Source of the DNA: Nannobrachium achirus
Lineage: Eukaryota > Chordata > Actinopteri > Myctophiformes > Myctophidae
Assembly (NCBI GenBank): GCA_963921795.1
Contig: OY997653.1
Coordinates: forward strand, 6,071,604-6,135,603
Reading direction: 5' to 3'
DNA length: 64,000 nt
How positions within the stretch are numbered: the stretch's first letter is position 1; every line of letters starts with the position of its first letter. Of this stretch, positions 1 to 10,486 are shown piece after piece. A program made the translations under genes and the position numbers. Under the pieces are notes generated by a model. The model was not told the origin of the DNA, searched no databases, and saw only the letters and a list, made by a program, of their open reading frames with translations.

Positions 1-150
1 CGACCGACGCCGTCTGATCTTAAAATGGTCTCTTCATAAATTATAACACCGGGAGCCGGGAGGCAGTGAAGTTTGTCTCGGAATAGGACTGCACCATGCT
101 AAAAAGTAAAAAATATCTCTCTCTCCCTGTCTCTCTCTGTCGATGTCAAG

Positions 151-201
<51 letters not shown>

Positions 202-221
202 TGCGCGTGCGCGCGTGCGCA
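151..221. repeat. (TG)n microsatellite with alternating GC/GT end
   Basis: About 45 bases of pure TG repeat run into a GC/GT-alternating stretch. Alternating purine-pyrimidine DNA of this kind can adopt left-handed helix. The open frame across it (His-Thr repeats) is a by-product and not a gene. Confidence 0.95.
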
Positions 222-734
222 CGTACTGGGCTGTTACACCGCAAATGTTGACCTATAGAATCTGGTGACAATGATTGCGTTCACTGCATATAATGTAAAC
301 AGATGTTAATAAAGTATTGGTGAGGCGATGACGTGGTGTAGGCCTATACTGTTTGATTTGCGTTGTAGATGACAACTATTTGAGGGGACTATTAACGCGA
401 GTGGGCGGCCAATAGTGAAATACGGACGTCAGGGCTGCCAACTTTCAGGAAAACCTAAGAGTGAGATTTTTCTTTTTTTGCAAAAAATGATATAGGCCTA
501 TATGTTCAACAAATATTACAATAATTTAGGTTATTATTATAATTTTATTGACCCTTGGAGTCACTATTACACCAACCAGGTACAGTATGTCGCACTGGGT
601 GGGTGTTATTTAATTCTCCAAATCTAACCCTCAATAATGAATATGTAATTTTGAGGCAGAAACGTAGTTAATAGCCTATACTCATACTGTGGATCATTTT
701 GGTGGGGGGTCTGGGGGTCCTCCCCCAGATTTGT
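222..734. other. Intergenic, no gene seen
   Basis: AT-rich sequence with no convincing frame, splice-bounded exon or RNA gene. The phrase around 425-450 about 'ggctgccaactttc' resembles the block at 1265-1320 ('gggttggcagctctgacgg'), read on the other strand, so this may be the two ends of an old insertion. I cannot define its edges. Confidence 0.5.
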
Positions 735-989
735 TTTTTAAAAGAGTAGATGTTATTTCCTGTATTCTGTTGCATTTTACAGGGAGTTTGATACTTTTAT
801 CTGGCTTTACTAGGATGAGAAAATTATGGATAAATGTTTACATTAAGCTGCAAGTAACACGTCTTTTGCTTGAAGATCTGTTCTTTTTGCACACGCATCC
901 ATCCAAAAGTCCCTCCTCATTTAAACTGCCTGCTAGTAAGCACCATTTTGGACGTGTTGAATTCATGTTGTAGATCCTCATCATCCTCC
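735..989 (+). repeat. Direct duplication, copy 1
   Basis: About 255 bases here recur almost unchanged at 5201-5453; for example both carry 'gtagatgttatttcctgta' and end at a run of 'catcatcctcc'. In copy 2 the run continues straight into 'acattctctccccatc', which in copy 1 is found only at 1665. So either copy 1 received about 675 bases (990-1664) or copy 2 lost them. The block precedes a polypyrimidine tract and a candidate membrane-protein exon in both places. It has no convincing reading frame of its own. Confidence 0.85.
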
Positions 990-1664
990 TGTCGCCTGTC
1001 GATCTTACTGTAGAGAATGATGTGCGCAGGAACGTGCACGCAGCGCCAGCGTTCCTCACATCAGACGCTCACGCACAAACAGCGACGCATCTAATCATTA
1101 GGGCTACTTCAGAATCAGATACAGTATTTTAAGCCCTTTGTTGCTCAAATCGCGGCCGAAGTGGATGTCTCAGTGACACTTGAGTTGACACAGTTTTCCA
1201 CTTTGTGACGGCTGGTGATATGATGGCGTGAGAAATACGATGTGTGGTGTGAGAGCGTGAGAAGAGGGTCATTTGCGTGAGTCTCACGCTCATTGCGTGA
1301 GGGTTGGCAGCTCTGACGGACGTTACCGAGATTGAGATGAAAGAGAAGTAGTAGAAAGTTGTGAGCTAACTATTAGCTATTTGGCTAACTGTTTCCTTTC
1401 CGGGTCGACTTGAGGCTATTTTATACAGAGGCAAAAGATGACGGTAATAACGAATACAACTGTATACAGAGGTTTGTAAACTACATCTTGCAAAATTGGC
1501 ATGGATGTTTGAATTTGTAAGCTATATTTAGTAGATATGTAGTACGTCTTGGCCAAGTGGTTTGGTTTTAAATTCGCGGTGATTGACCCGGTAGTAGATG
1601 ATTTACCCTTTTGTATTATAAAGATACACTAGGAAGCACATGCTTCACAATCACAGACTGCATC
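990..1664. other. Segment unique to duplication copy 1
   Basis: This stretch lies between two parts that are contiguous in the second copy near 5453, so it is probably an insertion. It ends in a low-complexity region with several 'gcgtgag' words (1225-1305). No open frame, terminal inverted repeat or target duplication that I can defend. Confidence 0.45.
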
Positions 1665-1700
1665 ACATTCTCTCCCCATCTCTCTCGTTTGCCTGGACAG

Positions 1701-1980
1701 GATGCCTTGGGAACCCATAGCTATTGCCATTAGTGTTCTTGGTGGCCTTTTTTTTGTTTTTTTTGGCCCTCTTTGCAATGAACACCAACAGTTGGATTCA
1801 TTTGGACTTCTTGAGCACTGGATTCTACATTTCCCTTGTCTTACTTTTAATTTGTGTTACATTAACATTAATAAAAACATGCCGCATTATGCGGGGGTTC
1901 CCAAGGCATCCAGTCCAGGCACCCCCCCCCCCCCCCTGGGGCCCCAGAGAGCAGCAGCCCCGAAGAGGAGCCTCTCACGT
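1701..1980 (+). pseudogene. Candidate exon for a two-membrane-span, proline-tailed protein (copy A)
   Basis: A pyrimidine-rich tract ends in 'cctggacag' at 1700 and is followed by a frame starting Met-Pro-Trp-Glu-Pro. About 18 hydrophobic residues follow, then a loop (Asn-Thr-Asn-Ser-Trp), then a second hydrophobic run ending in Leu-Ile-Lys-Thr, then a proline-rich tail with a run of Cs at 1921-1936. The two membrane segments lie in two different frames, switching in the T-run near 1755, so this copy is broken or the T-run length is wrong. The same plan (hydrophobic, loop, hydrophobic, proline-rich tail) is seen near 5484 and 6257. I do not recognise the family; CD225/dispanin-like proteins have the same topology but no signature residue match is visible. 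Confidence 0.35.
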
Positions 1981-2208
1981 GTGTGCGTGTGTGCGCGCGC
2001 GTGCGAGAGATCGTTTTCTTGGTCTGGTGGGCAGCTCAAAGGAGAAAAAGAGGAATTTAATGTGGAGATGTTGTAGTCCTATTTCTGGACTGAATAAATA
2101 GGCCTACATTATATTAAAAAGAGTGAATATCCGTATCAATCAAGTGATTGTACAGTTGTCTCTTTGGATTAGTTAACCATCTCTTTTTCAGTTGTTTCTT
2201 TTGGAAAC
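1981..2208. other. Intergenic, short GT/GC tract
   Basis: Contains a short alternating GT/GC tract (1980-2005) and AT-rich sequence leading to the target duplication of the next element. No gene is visible. Confidence 0.5.
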
Positions 2209-2736
2209 CAGTGGTGAAAAGTAACTAGAGAATTTTATACATTTTATAGATATGAAAACGTGTGAAACAGTACATTCTGCATAATGAATACTTTCTACTT
2301 TTGGTACTTTAAGTACATTTTGATACCAATACTTTTGTACCTTAACTCACTTAAATTTGGAATTCCATACATTTACTTGTATTGATACTTTTACTTAGGC
2401 CTACTTTACTTTTAAAGTAAGTAAAAGTTACTCTGAGTAGTTCACCCCAAAATTACTTTTTTCTATTGATTACTCATGCCATAGAGACTTGAGTTCAATA
2501 ATAATCTTTTAAATGCATGGCCCTGGATGGGGACCCGAATGCATGGCCCTGGATGGGGACCCAAATGCATGGCCCTGGATGGGGAAACCATCAGGGTACT
2601 TTGATTATAAAGTTACTATAATCACATTTTTGTCTTAGGAATGCGAGAAAAAAATATATATATTATTGAACTAAAGTCTCAATGGGGGGTGAACTTCTCC
2701 TTTAAGTAAGACGTTTGAGTACTTTTTCCACCACTG
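2209..2736. mobile_element. Non-autonomous hAT-type element
   Basis: The ends are inverted: 'cagtggtg' at 2209 and its complement 'caccactg' ending at 2736. An 8-base flank is repeated with one mismatch (ttggaaac at 2201-2208, gtggaaac at 2737-2744). That duplication length and the CAGTGG end fit hAT elements. The interior carries the 'acttttacttaagta'-type words common to a fish repeat family also seen at 62863-63320. No transposase is encoded. Confidence 0.8.
2512..2589 (+). repeat. 26-bp minisatellite, three units
   Basis: Three head-to-tail units that begin 'aatgcatggccctggatggg' and differ at only a few positions. They sit inside the hAT-type element at 2209-2736, so they expanded after or during its spread. 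Confidence 0.95.
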
Positions 2737-2960
2737 GTGGAAACTGAGAACTGTAGCCTCGCTGTCACTATGGGACATAGCAGTATGTTGCAGAGCTGTC
2801 GTCCTGTTTTTGAAATAAGGTTTTAATAAATGTTTTGAACTCATGGCATCATGTATACGTCGACACACAAATAATAAAAATATATAAATGAAGACGATAT
2901 CTAATAATCAAATCAAATAGGTTAAACCGTTTTGTTTGCCACAATATGATGACTCTACAT

Positions 2961-3375
2961 CAGGGGTGCCCACACCTTTTTGACGTGAGATCTACTTTTA
3001 AAATGCTTTTTAAAGCTCAACATGATCTACCCATCCAAAATGTTTTAGCTGAGGTCCTGAGGGAGGCTTTGGAATAGCAGCACTGGCGTTACATTTTAGG
3101 GGGAAATAAATGGGAAATACTGGGGGAAATGTCTTCATCCCATTCTGTATGGAAGTGCCGGTACAGTAGGTTTTGGGGTTCTTATGCTACTGACTCTTGA
3201 ACAAAGTATTGCATTAGAGGTTTGCCATGAAGGGAGCTGACATGACCTTCTTGATGTCATATTGACATATATTTTATATTTTAATTATATATTTTTAGAG
3301 GCATGTCATGTGATCTACCTGCACACCCTTGGTGATCTACTGGTAGATCACGATCTACCTTTTGGGTACGCAAAC
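2961..3375. mobile_element. Probable non-autonomous hAT (Charlie-like) copy
   Basis: Begins with 'caggggtgcccacaccttt', a typical end of Charlie-like hAT elements, and is full of 'gatctac' words on both strands, ending with 'gatctaccttttgggta'. A matching right terminal repeat and a target duplication are not visible, so the right edge is a guess and the copy is probably truncated. Confidence 0.5.
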
Positions 3376-3934
3376 ACAGCGAAACACAATCATTCATTAT
3401 GGATTACAACACTGGAACAATTCAGAAGCACTTTAATTAGAAAATGTAACCTGTAGCCTACACTTGTGTATGTTAATTTGACTTTAGAAGATTGTTTACT
3501 TCGTGGACGTGCGTTTGTGCTGTGGCAGGTTATATTTAATATGGGATTCTGACAGCGTGCTTCCTCCTCTTAACGGAACACTGTCCCGGCTCCGAATGTT
3601 TTAACGAAGCGGCGGTTCTGAACCGTTCTGGCCGTTCCGTCTCACTTTCAACCCGACGCTGGTGCGAGACAATAAATAACTGTTCGCCAATTGCTACTTC
3701 TCATTGGAAGTACATGACACCAGTCCAGCAGTGCACCGCAGTAGGCTAACTGGTGATATAAAAAAAATATATTTTCGCTTCGACTCAAACAATTGGCGTC
3801 GATTCCCGGGGCTTAAAACGACGCGTCGATTCGTCGATTTTTAGAGGACAGGCCTAATTGTGTTTCAAACTTTGTTTTGCGGTTCAACTGGCAACTGTCA
3901 TACAGATCTGGCAACCCTGACGTCAATTCTCTCG
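3376..3934. other. Intergenic with hAT-like remnants
   Basis: Contains a CpG-bearing stretch (3560-3670) and the words 'gacgcgtcgattcgtcg' near 3820-3840, which look like the inside of a degenerate DNA transposon. I cannot find paired ends or a coding exon. Confidence 0.4.
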
Positions 3935-4956
3935 GAGCATCGCAGCGGAAGTGGATTCCTGGGGTCACTTAACACGTTGCAGTCCGAAATAGAATGGTGG
4001 TTGGTGGATTAGCCATGAAATTTCTATTATTGTATTGTGATCTGAGACATAATATTATGTTTATAAACACGAGCCCGCCGCCCCTCCATCTTGGACAGCG
4101 GCGTTGTTTTTCTTTTTTTTTTTTTTCCCAGGGCAGTAACTCACCATGTTTTTCTCGATCTCCGTTGGGATAGAATGGGCGTTTTGGCCGATCAACGATG
4201 TCTCCGTGCGGTTCGCGTGCGCGATCCATTCACGTAAATGTCCCCGCAAATAATCCATGTGTGATTGAAGAACAACACTGAGAAGTTTCGCCTGCATAGC
4301 TGCAACTATGGCTGCAGTAGAAGCTAGAGTCTGCAAACAGCAAACAAATGGCTGGGAGAGCTGCTTGGACAAGGATAGGACCATGACGTCACCTCTGCTT
4401 CATGTACGGCCTGGGTGAGCTATGAATGCTCGAGTGAGGGCCAGGGAAGGCTAGACGATCGCCGATTTTCGGATCAAAATCTTTTATAACGGTTTTAAAG
4501 ACAAAGTCCGATTAAGTACGACGTGGCTGAGGGGACCTGGGGGGAAGTGCGATATGGTACGGTTTTAACATTAAGGGGCTCCCCTTGGCTTGGAAGGTGT
4601 TAATATATTCATTTTCGCCATAGACTTTTACAAAAATATTTATAACAATTATGTTAAGCCTCGAACCAAGCCATCCAGGATGGAGGTGAATCATGATCAT
4701 ATAACCTTTTTTTCTATGAAAAGAACATTTTGAAAATCGCTAAACAAAGGGTAGTTATTAAATGTAGTATATCAAATAATGTAATATTAAAATATGTTTT
4801 CACATAGGATCAAAGGTTATATGATCATGATTCACCTCCATCCTGGATGGCTTGGTTCGAGGCTTAACATAATTGTTATAAATATTTTTGTAAAAGTCTA
4901 ATGGCGAAAATTAATATATTAAGTGACCCCAGGCATCCACTTCCGCTGCGACGCTC
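3935..4956. mobile_element. Inverted-repeat element with a second inverted repeat nested in its right end
   Basis: Outer arms of 36 bases (3935-3970 and 4921-4956) are reverse complements with two mismatches; each holds the core 'cgcagcggaagtgga'. Directly inside the right arm lies a second inverted repeat of about 109 bases per arm (4601-4709 and 4812-4920) around a 102-base AT-rich spacer. The inner right arm touches the outer right arm. No transposase frame is present in 3971-4600, which holds only short open frames. A foldback or MITE-like DNA element is the best reading; no clear target duplication is visible. Confidence 0.75.
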
Positions 4957-5135
4957 TACGGAACGCACTCGACCACTCACCACTCGAACGCACGCTGGTA
5001 AGAAGGCTTACGTTATTGTATATAAACTATAGATAATTAAGCAAGCATTTGCGATGCTAGAAACATTGCAGGTGTTTATTGTGTTATCTCACACCAGGTT
5101 TAGTTAACTAGCGATTTGTGTGTGTGTGTGTGTTT

Positions 5136-5182
5136 CAGAGAATTAAGATGCCGCAGCCACCGCGACCACCACTGCGTCTGCC
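5136..5182 (+). CDS. Candidate short first coding exon, proline-rich
   Basis: A TG run ends in 'gtttcag' (acceptor at 5135) and is followed by AGAATTAAG, then ATG at 5148-5150, reading Met-Pro-Gln-Pro-Pro-Arg-Pro-Pro-Leu-Arg-Leu-Pro, and closes with a donor 'gccag|gtgagg' at 5183. A possible upstream non-coding exon ends at a donor 'cgctg|gtaagaa' near 4998. It would splice to the membrane-span exon near 5484. In that join the phase gives Ala-Pro-Trp-His and not the two-span frame, so either the exon pair or my boundaries are wrong. Confidence 0.35.
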
Positions 5183-5200
5183 AGGTGAGGCCCGCAATGT

Positions 5201-5453
5201 TTTTAAAGAGTAGATGTTATTTCCTGTATTCTGTTGCATTTTACAGGGAGTTTGATACTTTTATCTGGCTTTACTAGGATGAGAAAACTATGGATAAATG
5301 TTTACATTAAGCTGCAAGTAACACGTCTTTTGCTTGAAGATCTGTTCTTTTTGCACACGCATCCATCCAAAAGTCCCTCCTCATTTAAACTGCCTGCTAG
5401 TAAGCACCATTTTGGACGTGTTGAATTAATGTTGTAGATCCTCATCATCCTCC
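5201..5453 (+). repeat. Direct duplication, copy 2
   Basis: Near-identical to 735-989. Here the block runs without a break into the pyrimidine tract that ends in 'catcag' at 5483, ahead of the second candidate membrane exon. This shows the unit that was duplicated was probably block plus exon. Confidence 0.85.
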
Positions 5454-5483
5454 ACATTCTCTCCCCATCTCTCTCTCTCATCA

Positions 5484-5800
5484 GCCCCCTGGCATTACGT
5501 GGAATATCTGCCTTGGGTATTGCCACCTCCATCATTCTCGCTGTTTTGGCTATTTGTATTGCTCTTTATTTTGTCATGGACCCATACCAAATGATTTTTT
5601 GGAAATGGGGATGGCTTTTTTTTTTTTTTTGCTCTTATTTTTACTAGTGTATTGGCACTTCTGAAATGCGGTATACAACTCTGGCGCAGCCAGGAAAGCC
5701 TGCCTCTCCACCCCCCCACCCCCCCACCTGGGGACCCAGAGAGAAGCAGCCAGGAAAGCCAGCCTCTCCGCCCCCCGGGGGGGCAACAAGGCCCCGGTAG
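5484..5800 (+). pseudogene. Candidate two-span exon (copy B) with proline-rich tail
   Basis: After an acceptor-like 'ctctctctcatcag' a frame reads Leu-Gly-Ile-Ala-Thr-Ser-Ile-Ile-Leu-Ala-Val-Leu-Ala as a first membrane span, then Met-Asp-Pro-Tyr-Gln-Met, then a second aromatic span encoded partly by a run of Ts. The following 5700-5800 holds C-rich repeats and the words 'ctggggacccagagaga', matching 'ctggggccccagagagc' after copy A. The T-run and C-runs make the frame unreliable. Confidence 0.35.
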
Positions 5801-6256
5801 GTTCCGTATACTCTGCATACAATAGCTGGGAGGGAATCAAAAAAAGAGTAAAAAAACATCAACTTTGGGCACTCGGTGACAAGTTTGAGATTTTTGGTAT
5901 GGTATGGTTATAAGGTTTACAAAAACCATCGCAAACAAGTTGGGCTCGCCCCCTAGTGGTCTGTTTGCGATGAATCAAATATTCGATACGTATATGGTTG
6001 AAACCTCAAATAATTGATAAAAGAGAATTTTCAATGGATTCTGTTACTATTGGGTATGATAAACAACATACTAAAACATCTGGAACCACCAGATTCACCA
6101 GTGTGTGTCTCTGTAGTTTACATGTTTTAAAACCTCCACTGGCTGTCTGTCTGACCCCCGGAGCTCCAGGGACCCCCAGGTCCCTGGAGGACCCCCAGGT
6201 GTAAAAAATGACCAAATGTGCTAAAATGACCATCTCTCTCTCTCATCAGAACGCTG
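5801..6256. other. Non-coding spacer with proline-tail remnant
   Basis: AT-rich sequence, then 6150-6205 with a palindromic 'ccccaggtccctggagg' word set, similar in composition to the proline-rich tails of the neighbouring copies. No intact exon seen. Confidence 0.4.
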
Positions 6257-6450
6257 CTGCGCTGCGGTGCCTTGGCAACCCCTCAGTATTCTCACAGGTG
6301 TAATTGCAACTATTTATGCTGGTTTATTGACCACCATTTTGGCAACTCAAAAAAGCATCAAAGATGATATTACCTTATTCACTGTATTTTATTTGTGCAG
6401 TGCGTTACTGGTAATAGCATGTTCAATTGTACTTTTAAAAACATTACCAG
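6257..6450 (+). CDS. Candidate two-span exon (copy C)
   Basis: After 'ctctctctctcatcag' the frame gives Pro-Trp-Gln-Pro, then [12 protein letters not shown] as a first membrane span, a charged loop (Gln-Lys-Ser-Ile-Lys-Asp-Asp), and a second span ending Leu-Leu-Lys-Thr. This copy is open throughout, unlike copies A and B, and shares their Pro-Trp start and Lys-Thr end. It reads directly into the Ca-ATPase-like exon at 6451, which looks like an accidental join. Function unknown. Confidence 0.4.
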
Positions 6451-6573
6451 GTGACCTCCTACCTACCGACGGCATCCTCATCCAAGGGTCCAATTTAAAG
6501 ATAGACGAGAGCTCTTTCACGGGGGAGTCGGACCACATGAAGAAGACCGGGAAGAACTCCTTGCTGTATTCAG
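6451..6573 (+). CDS. Exon similar to plasma-membrane Ca-transporting ATPase (ATP2B type), isolated
   Basis: The frame reads [13 protein letters not shown], then [14 protein letters not shown]. This is the actuator-domain stretch of P2B-type ATPases; Thr-Gly-Glu-Ser is the dephosphorylation loop that P-type pumps need. It is bounded by 'ccag' and by a good donor 'cag|gtgagt'; at 123 bases both junctions have the same phase. Family members usually have Ser-Leu-Thr-Gly-Glu where this has Ser-Phe-Thr-Gly-Glu, and the segment after His is divergent. I find no neighbouring pump exon within several kb, so it is either a lone captured exon or part of a gene with long introns. Confidence 0.65.
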
Positions 6574-6815
6574 GTGAGTCACCGCAGTTCACAGTATCGC
6601 TGTTACCACGGATAACTTTGTGTGTGTGTGTGGGGAGCGTTCCTGCTTGTTTTGTCTCCAATCCTGTTTTTTATTAAAGCCAATTGATCTTTTGATCAAA
6701 CGGATTTCCTCTTCTCCACTGCTCCCCCCTCAGAGGGGAGAGGAGAGAGGAGCTTTGTTTGTTTCACCTCCCGGCTTTATGCTGGCACACCTCCAACAGG
6801 GAGACATCACTCTCT

Positions 6816-6818
<3 letters not shown>

Positions 6819-6882
<64 letters not shown>
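6819..6882. repeat. (TG)n microsatellite
   Basis: About 62 bases of uninterrupted TG following a short CT tract. Confidence 0.97.
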
Positions 6883-7466
6883 ATGGCAGCAGTATTGCTG
6901 TATCATCTCCCTGAGCTCCCATCATCCTTTCCTCCCTGAAGGATGGAGGGAGGAAAGAACAGCATCCTCTCATTAAGGCCGACACAGGAGTCTCCTGACC
7001 TCCCTGTATCTTCCTTCAGTCTCTCACCTCCTCCTCTGCCAGCTGTCTGTTCCACGGCTCCTCCCCCAACGGGGATGTTTGGCACAGATCCCATGTAGGG
7101 ATCAGGAGACGATATGAACATTTCATATCACGATTATTGTGCCCTAAAGATTTGCGATATTATCGCAATAACTTCCATTATCCTGCGGCGGAACAGTTGC
7201 CATGCAACCCACACAGACATAACCACTTTCCCTTGCTCGCAAATACTGTTCCTGTGTGGGCTTGCATGTAACACAACTAGAGGTTCTGGTGCTCCAGAAC
7301 GGATGTAAAAGTGGTGACGCCCCCAGTGGAGGACCCCCTCCACTGCAGCTCACATAAAATGCCGTAACTCGGGCTAGGAGCGTCCGGGAGAGCCGGGGCC
7401 GGTACCTATTCGTCCGCCAAGGCGGCGCGGAGACCCCACCCCTCATTTCTCACATGGCCCTCTTCT
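6883..7466. other. Spacer, possible MITE remnants
   Basis: Contains a near-palindrome 'cctccctgaaggatggaggg' (6931-6950) and the words 'atcacgattattgtg' near 7128. There is no coding exon I can support. 7310-7440 is GC-rich and leads into the minisatellite. Confidence 0.4.
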
Positions 7467-8235
7467 AGCGCCACCTTCAGGCCGATTTTTTAAACACATT
7501 TTTGGCGTGCTCCTACACGTTTTGCCCTAAAATCACGCAAATCGCTACACAGTATGTCTACACTCATCTCATCAACATGAATCTGTCCCATATAGCGCCA
7601 CCTTCAGGCCGATTTTTACAAACACATTTTTGGACACTTCTCCTACACATTTTGGCCTAAAATCACACTGACCTGACGGTCGCTTATCTCCCGATTTGGG
7701 AGTCTTACTGGTATATTTAGTGGATCAAGGTAAATGCAGGGGGTTCTTTAAGTAGCATGTGAGGGGTCTAACTAGGGTTTTTTTCATGATCCTGAATCCA
7801 TTGCAAGCATTTGTTTTGCACAAAAAACATTCGTCGGGTTAAAAACGGACACCACAAAACGGAGCTGACCCCAGAAAAGTGATAACTCATCACTAATCCA
7901 TAGTTTTTTTGGTGTCCGTTTTTAGCCCAAGAAAAGTTTTTTTGTGCAAAACAAATGCTTGCAATGGATTCAGAACATGGATCGGTCTCATATAGCGCCA
8001 CCATCAAGCCGATTTTTTCAAACATTTTTGGACACTGCTCCTACACATTTTACCCTAAAATCATGCAAATCGATGTATGTCTACACTCATCTCATCAATA
8101 TGGATCTGTCCCATATAGCGCTACCAACAGGCCAATTTCTTCAAACACATTTTTGGACACTGCTCCTACACATTTTGCCCTAAAATCACGCTGCGACCTG
8201 ACGGTTGCTTATCTCCCTATTAGGAAGTCTTACTG
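7467..8235. repeat. Minisatellite of about 120-130 bp units split by an inverted repeat
   Basis: Units starting 'tagcgccacc' or close variants occur at about 7467, 7595, 7993 and 8115. Each is followed by 'ttttggacac' or a variant, 'ctcctacac' and 'cctaaaatca'. Units 2 and 4 both end with 'cttatctccc' and 'gtcttactggtat', which also occurs inverted at 10943-10975. The series is interrupted at 7792-7973 by a separate inverted repeat. Confidence 0.85.
7792..7973. mobile_element. 182-bp inverted-repeat (foldback) insertion
   Basis: Arms of about 63 bases (7792-7854 and 7910-7973) pair almost perfectly; the outer end is 'ctgaatccattgcaagcat' and its complement. A spacer of 55 bases lies between. 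The element interrupts the minisatellite array. No target duplication is clear. Confidence 0.8.
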
Positions 8236-8249
8236 GTATGTATTTGCCC

Positions 8250-8850
8250 CCCACCCTCTTTATCTTGTTATTGTTAAGCACTTTGTAACCCTGTTTTTTA
8301 ATTAATCCTCCATGATCTAACCTTGATCTCTTTATTCTTCTTTAATCAATTTCCTCTTTTTCCCAGTGCATGACAACCTTGAGGTGAAAAGAAATGGGGT
8401 GGCATGGTGGGTGCGTACAAGCAGCAGGTATGTAAGTGAGGTTAGACATAAGTTGCAAAAAAACGCACAGTGCCACTTGAAATTTTAGATTATGTTTGTC
8501 TTAAATGATCAATCTGCTGTGTTCCAGATGGGGTGCTGACGCCTGATCCTCCAAACAACCGGCTCACCCACGACAGCAAGAAGAATGTAAAAAGTTCCTC
8601 ACCTAGTTAATGGTGAGGAACTTTATCTTTATCTTGTTATTAAGCACTTTGTAACCCTGTTTTGATTTGTATTTTTAATTGCTCATCCATGACCTTGATC
8701 ACTACGCTTTATTCTTCTTTAATTTAAATGTCCTCTTTTTCCCAGCGCATGAACACCTTGGAGGTGAGAGCTTGGTGTGGCATGGAGGATCCGGACGAAC
8801 CGGAGGAACCCATAGTAGCATGTACAGTACATGAAGTTAGACATAAGGTG
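8250..8850 (+). repeat. Tandem duplication of about 375 bp
   Basis: The stretch from 'ctttatcttgttatt' at about 8258 to 'gttagacataag' at 8452 recurs from 8626 to 8848 with small indels. Both copies include a pyrimidine tract ending 'tttttcccag' followed by a short stretch ending in a possible donor, so each could be a small exon, but no protein is recognisable. A 13-base-arm hairpin (aaagttcctcacc, 8591-8624) lies at the junction. Confidence 0.75.
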
Positions 8851-8854
8851 GGTT

Positions 8855-8962
8855 AGGGTTAGGGTTATCCTATCCCATCCTACTCCTTTTCGGACATTGT
8901 CAATGTTTTTTTTTTTTTTTAATGTTTTAATGTTTGAAATAAACTTTCATTCATTCATTCAT
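8855..8962 (+). mobile_element. LINE 3-prime tail with (ATTC)n
   Basis: The stretch 'ctccttttcggacattgtc', a T-run, then 'gaaataaac' and four ATTC units looks like the 3-prime end of a heavily truncated LINE copy. The family cannot be fixed from so short a piece. The two-and-a-half GGTTAG units just before are too few for an interstitial telomere. Confidence 0.5.
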
Positions 8963-10162
8963 TGGTTTGATTCTGATGTTCTATTGCAAACATTCCAGCG
9001 AGTTGGGTATGAAAGTTCTGTATGTGCCTTCTTGTTCTATGCAAGTGTTTTAAGTCGGCTATATTTCATTTGCCAAGCATGTTGACTTTTTCTGTGATGA
9101 TAAACGCCATTCTTGTTATACTATATGTCAGTCTTTCTCAGATAAATCTATACATATATTCTTCAAACTAATCATCTAGATGTGTAGATCTGTCTTTTTC
9201 AAGGAGGAAAAAATCTCAACACACAATTAGTGTTAAGCCTGTTCAGTTGTGGTAGATCAGCTCAATTGATGTCCAGCACACCTGAAACTCTGATCAGTTT
9301 GGTTGAGTGTCTCAAAAGTGTACAGATCTCTGCCCTTTTCCTCCTCACATGTTTTGAAGAACCTTTGCTTGCAAGTTTACATGCAATTATGCTCGCCAGT
9401 ATATATTTTGATTGATCATAGTGAATAGTCACGTTGTTTTTGACTCATTGCCAAAATAAATGGGAAAATGTCTTGTGTGTTACAGTAGGTCCATGGCCTG
9501 GGTTGCTCATGCCACCTTTATTAGGCAGATTAATCTGGTCTTTGTCATCCTTGCCCTAATAGAAAATAAATTAATAAAAAGGCCATCGATCGGTAACCTT
9601 TCCTCATAATAACACACATCTACACACTGCCACAGTTAGGTTCACACTGACCAACAGTATGATAGGTAAGGGGAGAATATAAACCACTGTAACCAAGAGG
9701 GGGGTGTAAAGACAAGGACTCCTACTTAAACATGCTACAAGTAACCCCATCTTCCCCCCCATGATGCAGAGAGAGTGGCGCAGTCCAATTGGCCCCATCA
9801 TAGTTGCCATATATGGAGCAGCTGTTCCCACTCTCTGGCCAGCCCATCATCCTCATTCTCCTCCCACAGAACTGGTGACTCAAAGAAAACGTAGTCAAAT
9901 CAAAGGTAAAATAAATAACTCACCAATATAACAACTTAAAAATAATCTGTTCAACTAAGTGTGTGGTTTTTTCATCACATACAATAAATGATAATGAAAT
10001 GAAGACAAATAATAAAGTCACCATACAGTATAGGCTGTCTGCCTGTCTCATGCATGCATGAATTACTGTATATTTTTCACAATTAATTTTTAGAACCTTT
10101 AGGACCCAACTCTTGTTTCAGAGAATTTGAAACCAAAGCTGTATTGATGTGGTACCATAGGA
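8963..10162. other. Spacer, no gene seen
   Basis: AT-rich unique sequence. Short open frames here (for example near 9230 and 9604) have no recognisable domain, no splice context, and no repeat partner in the window. Confidence 0.5.
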
Positions 10163-10486
10163 CAGGGGTTCCCAAACCTTTTGGGCTTGGGGCACCCCTA
10201 TAAATATTTTTTTCATCCAAGGCACCCCTACATTATTACATTCCTAATTTTCACTACCAGCACCTTATATTTATAGCATATTTTAGTGATTATGTTGCGA
10301 GGAAAGCGAGATAATAGCCATTTTGGTTAGAACTGAAAATAACTTTGTACTTCAAGTTTAAAATGATACTAAATATATTTTTAAATGTCCAAATAAATTT
10401 CAAATATTATCAAATTATCTCGCGGCACACCTGGACTGCCGTCGCGGCACCCCAAGGTGCCCTGTCACCCACTTTGAAAACCCCTG
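10163..10486. mobile_element. Non-autonomous hAT-type element, complete
   Basis: Left end 'caggggttcccaaacc' pairs with the right end 'gaaaacccctg' and the flanks are an 8-base duplication with one mismatch (ccatagga at 10155-10162, ccatagta at 10487-10494). It is 324 bases long and has no transposase. The end sequence is that of Charlie-like hAT MITEs. Confidence 0.85.

Noticed and set aside
8855-8880. Interstitial telomere (TTAGGG)n
   Set aside because: Only two to three units here and near 17120, 61315 and 63684; too short, and within repeat or A/C-rich contexts.
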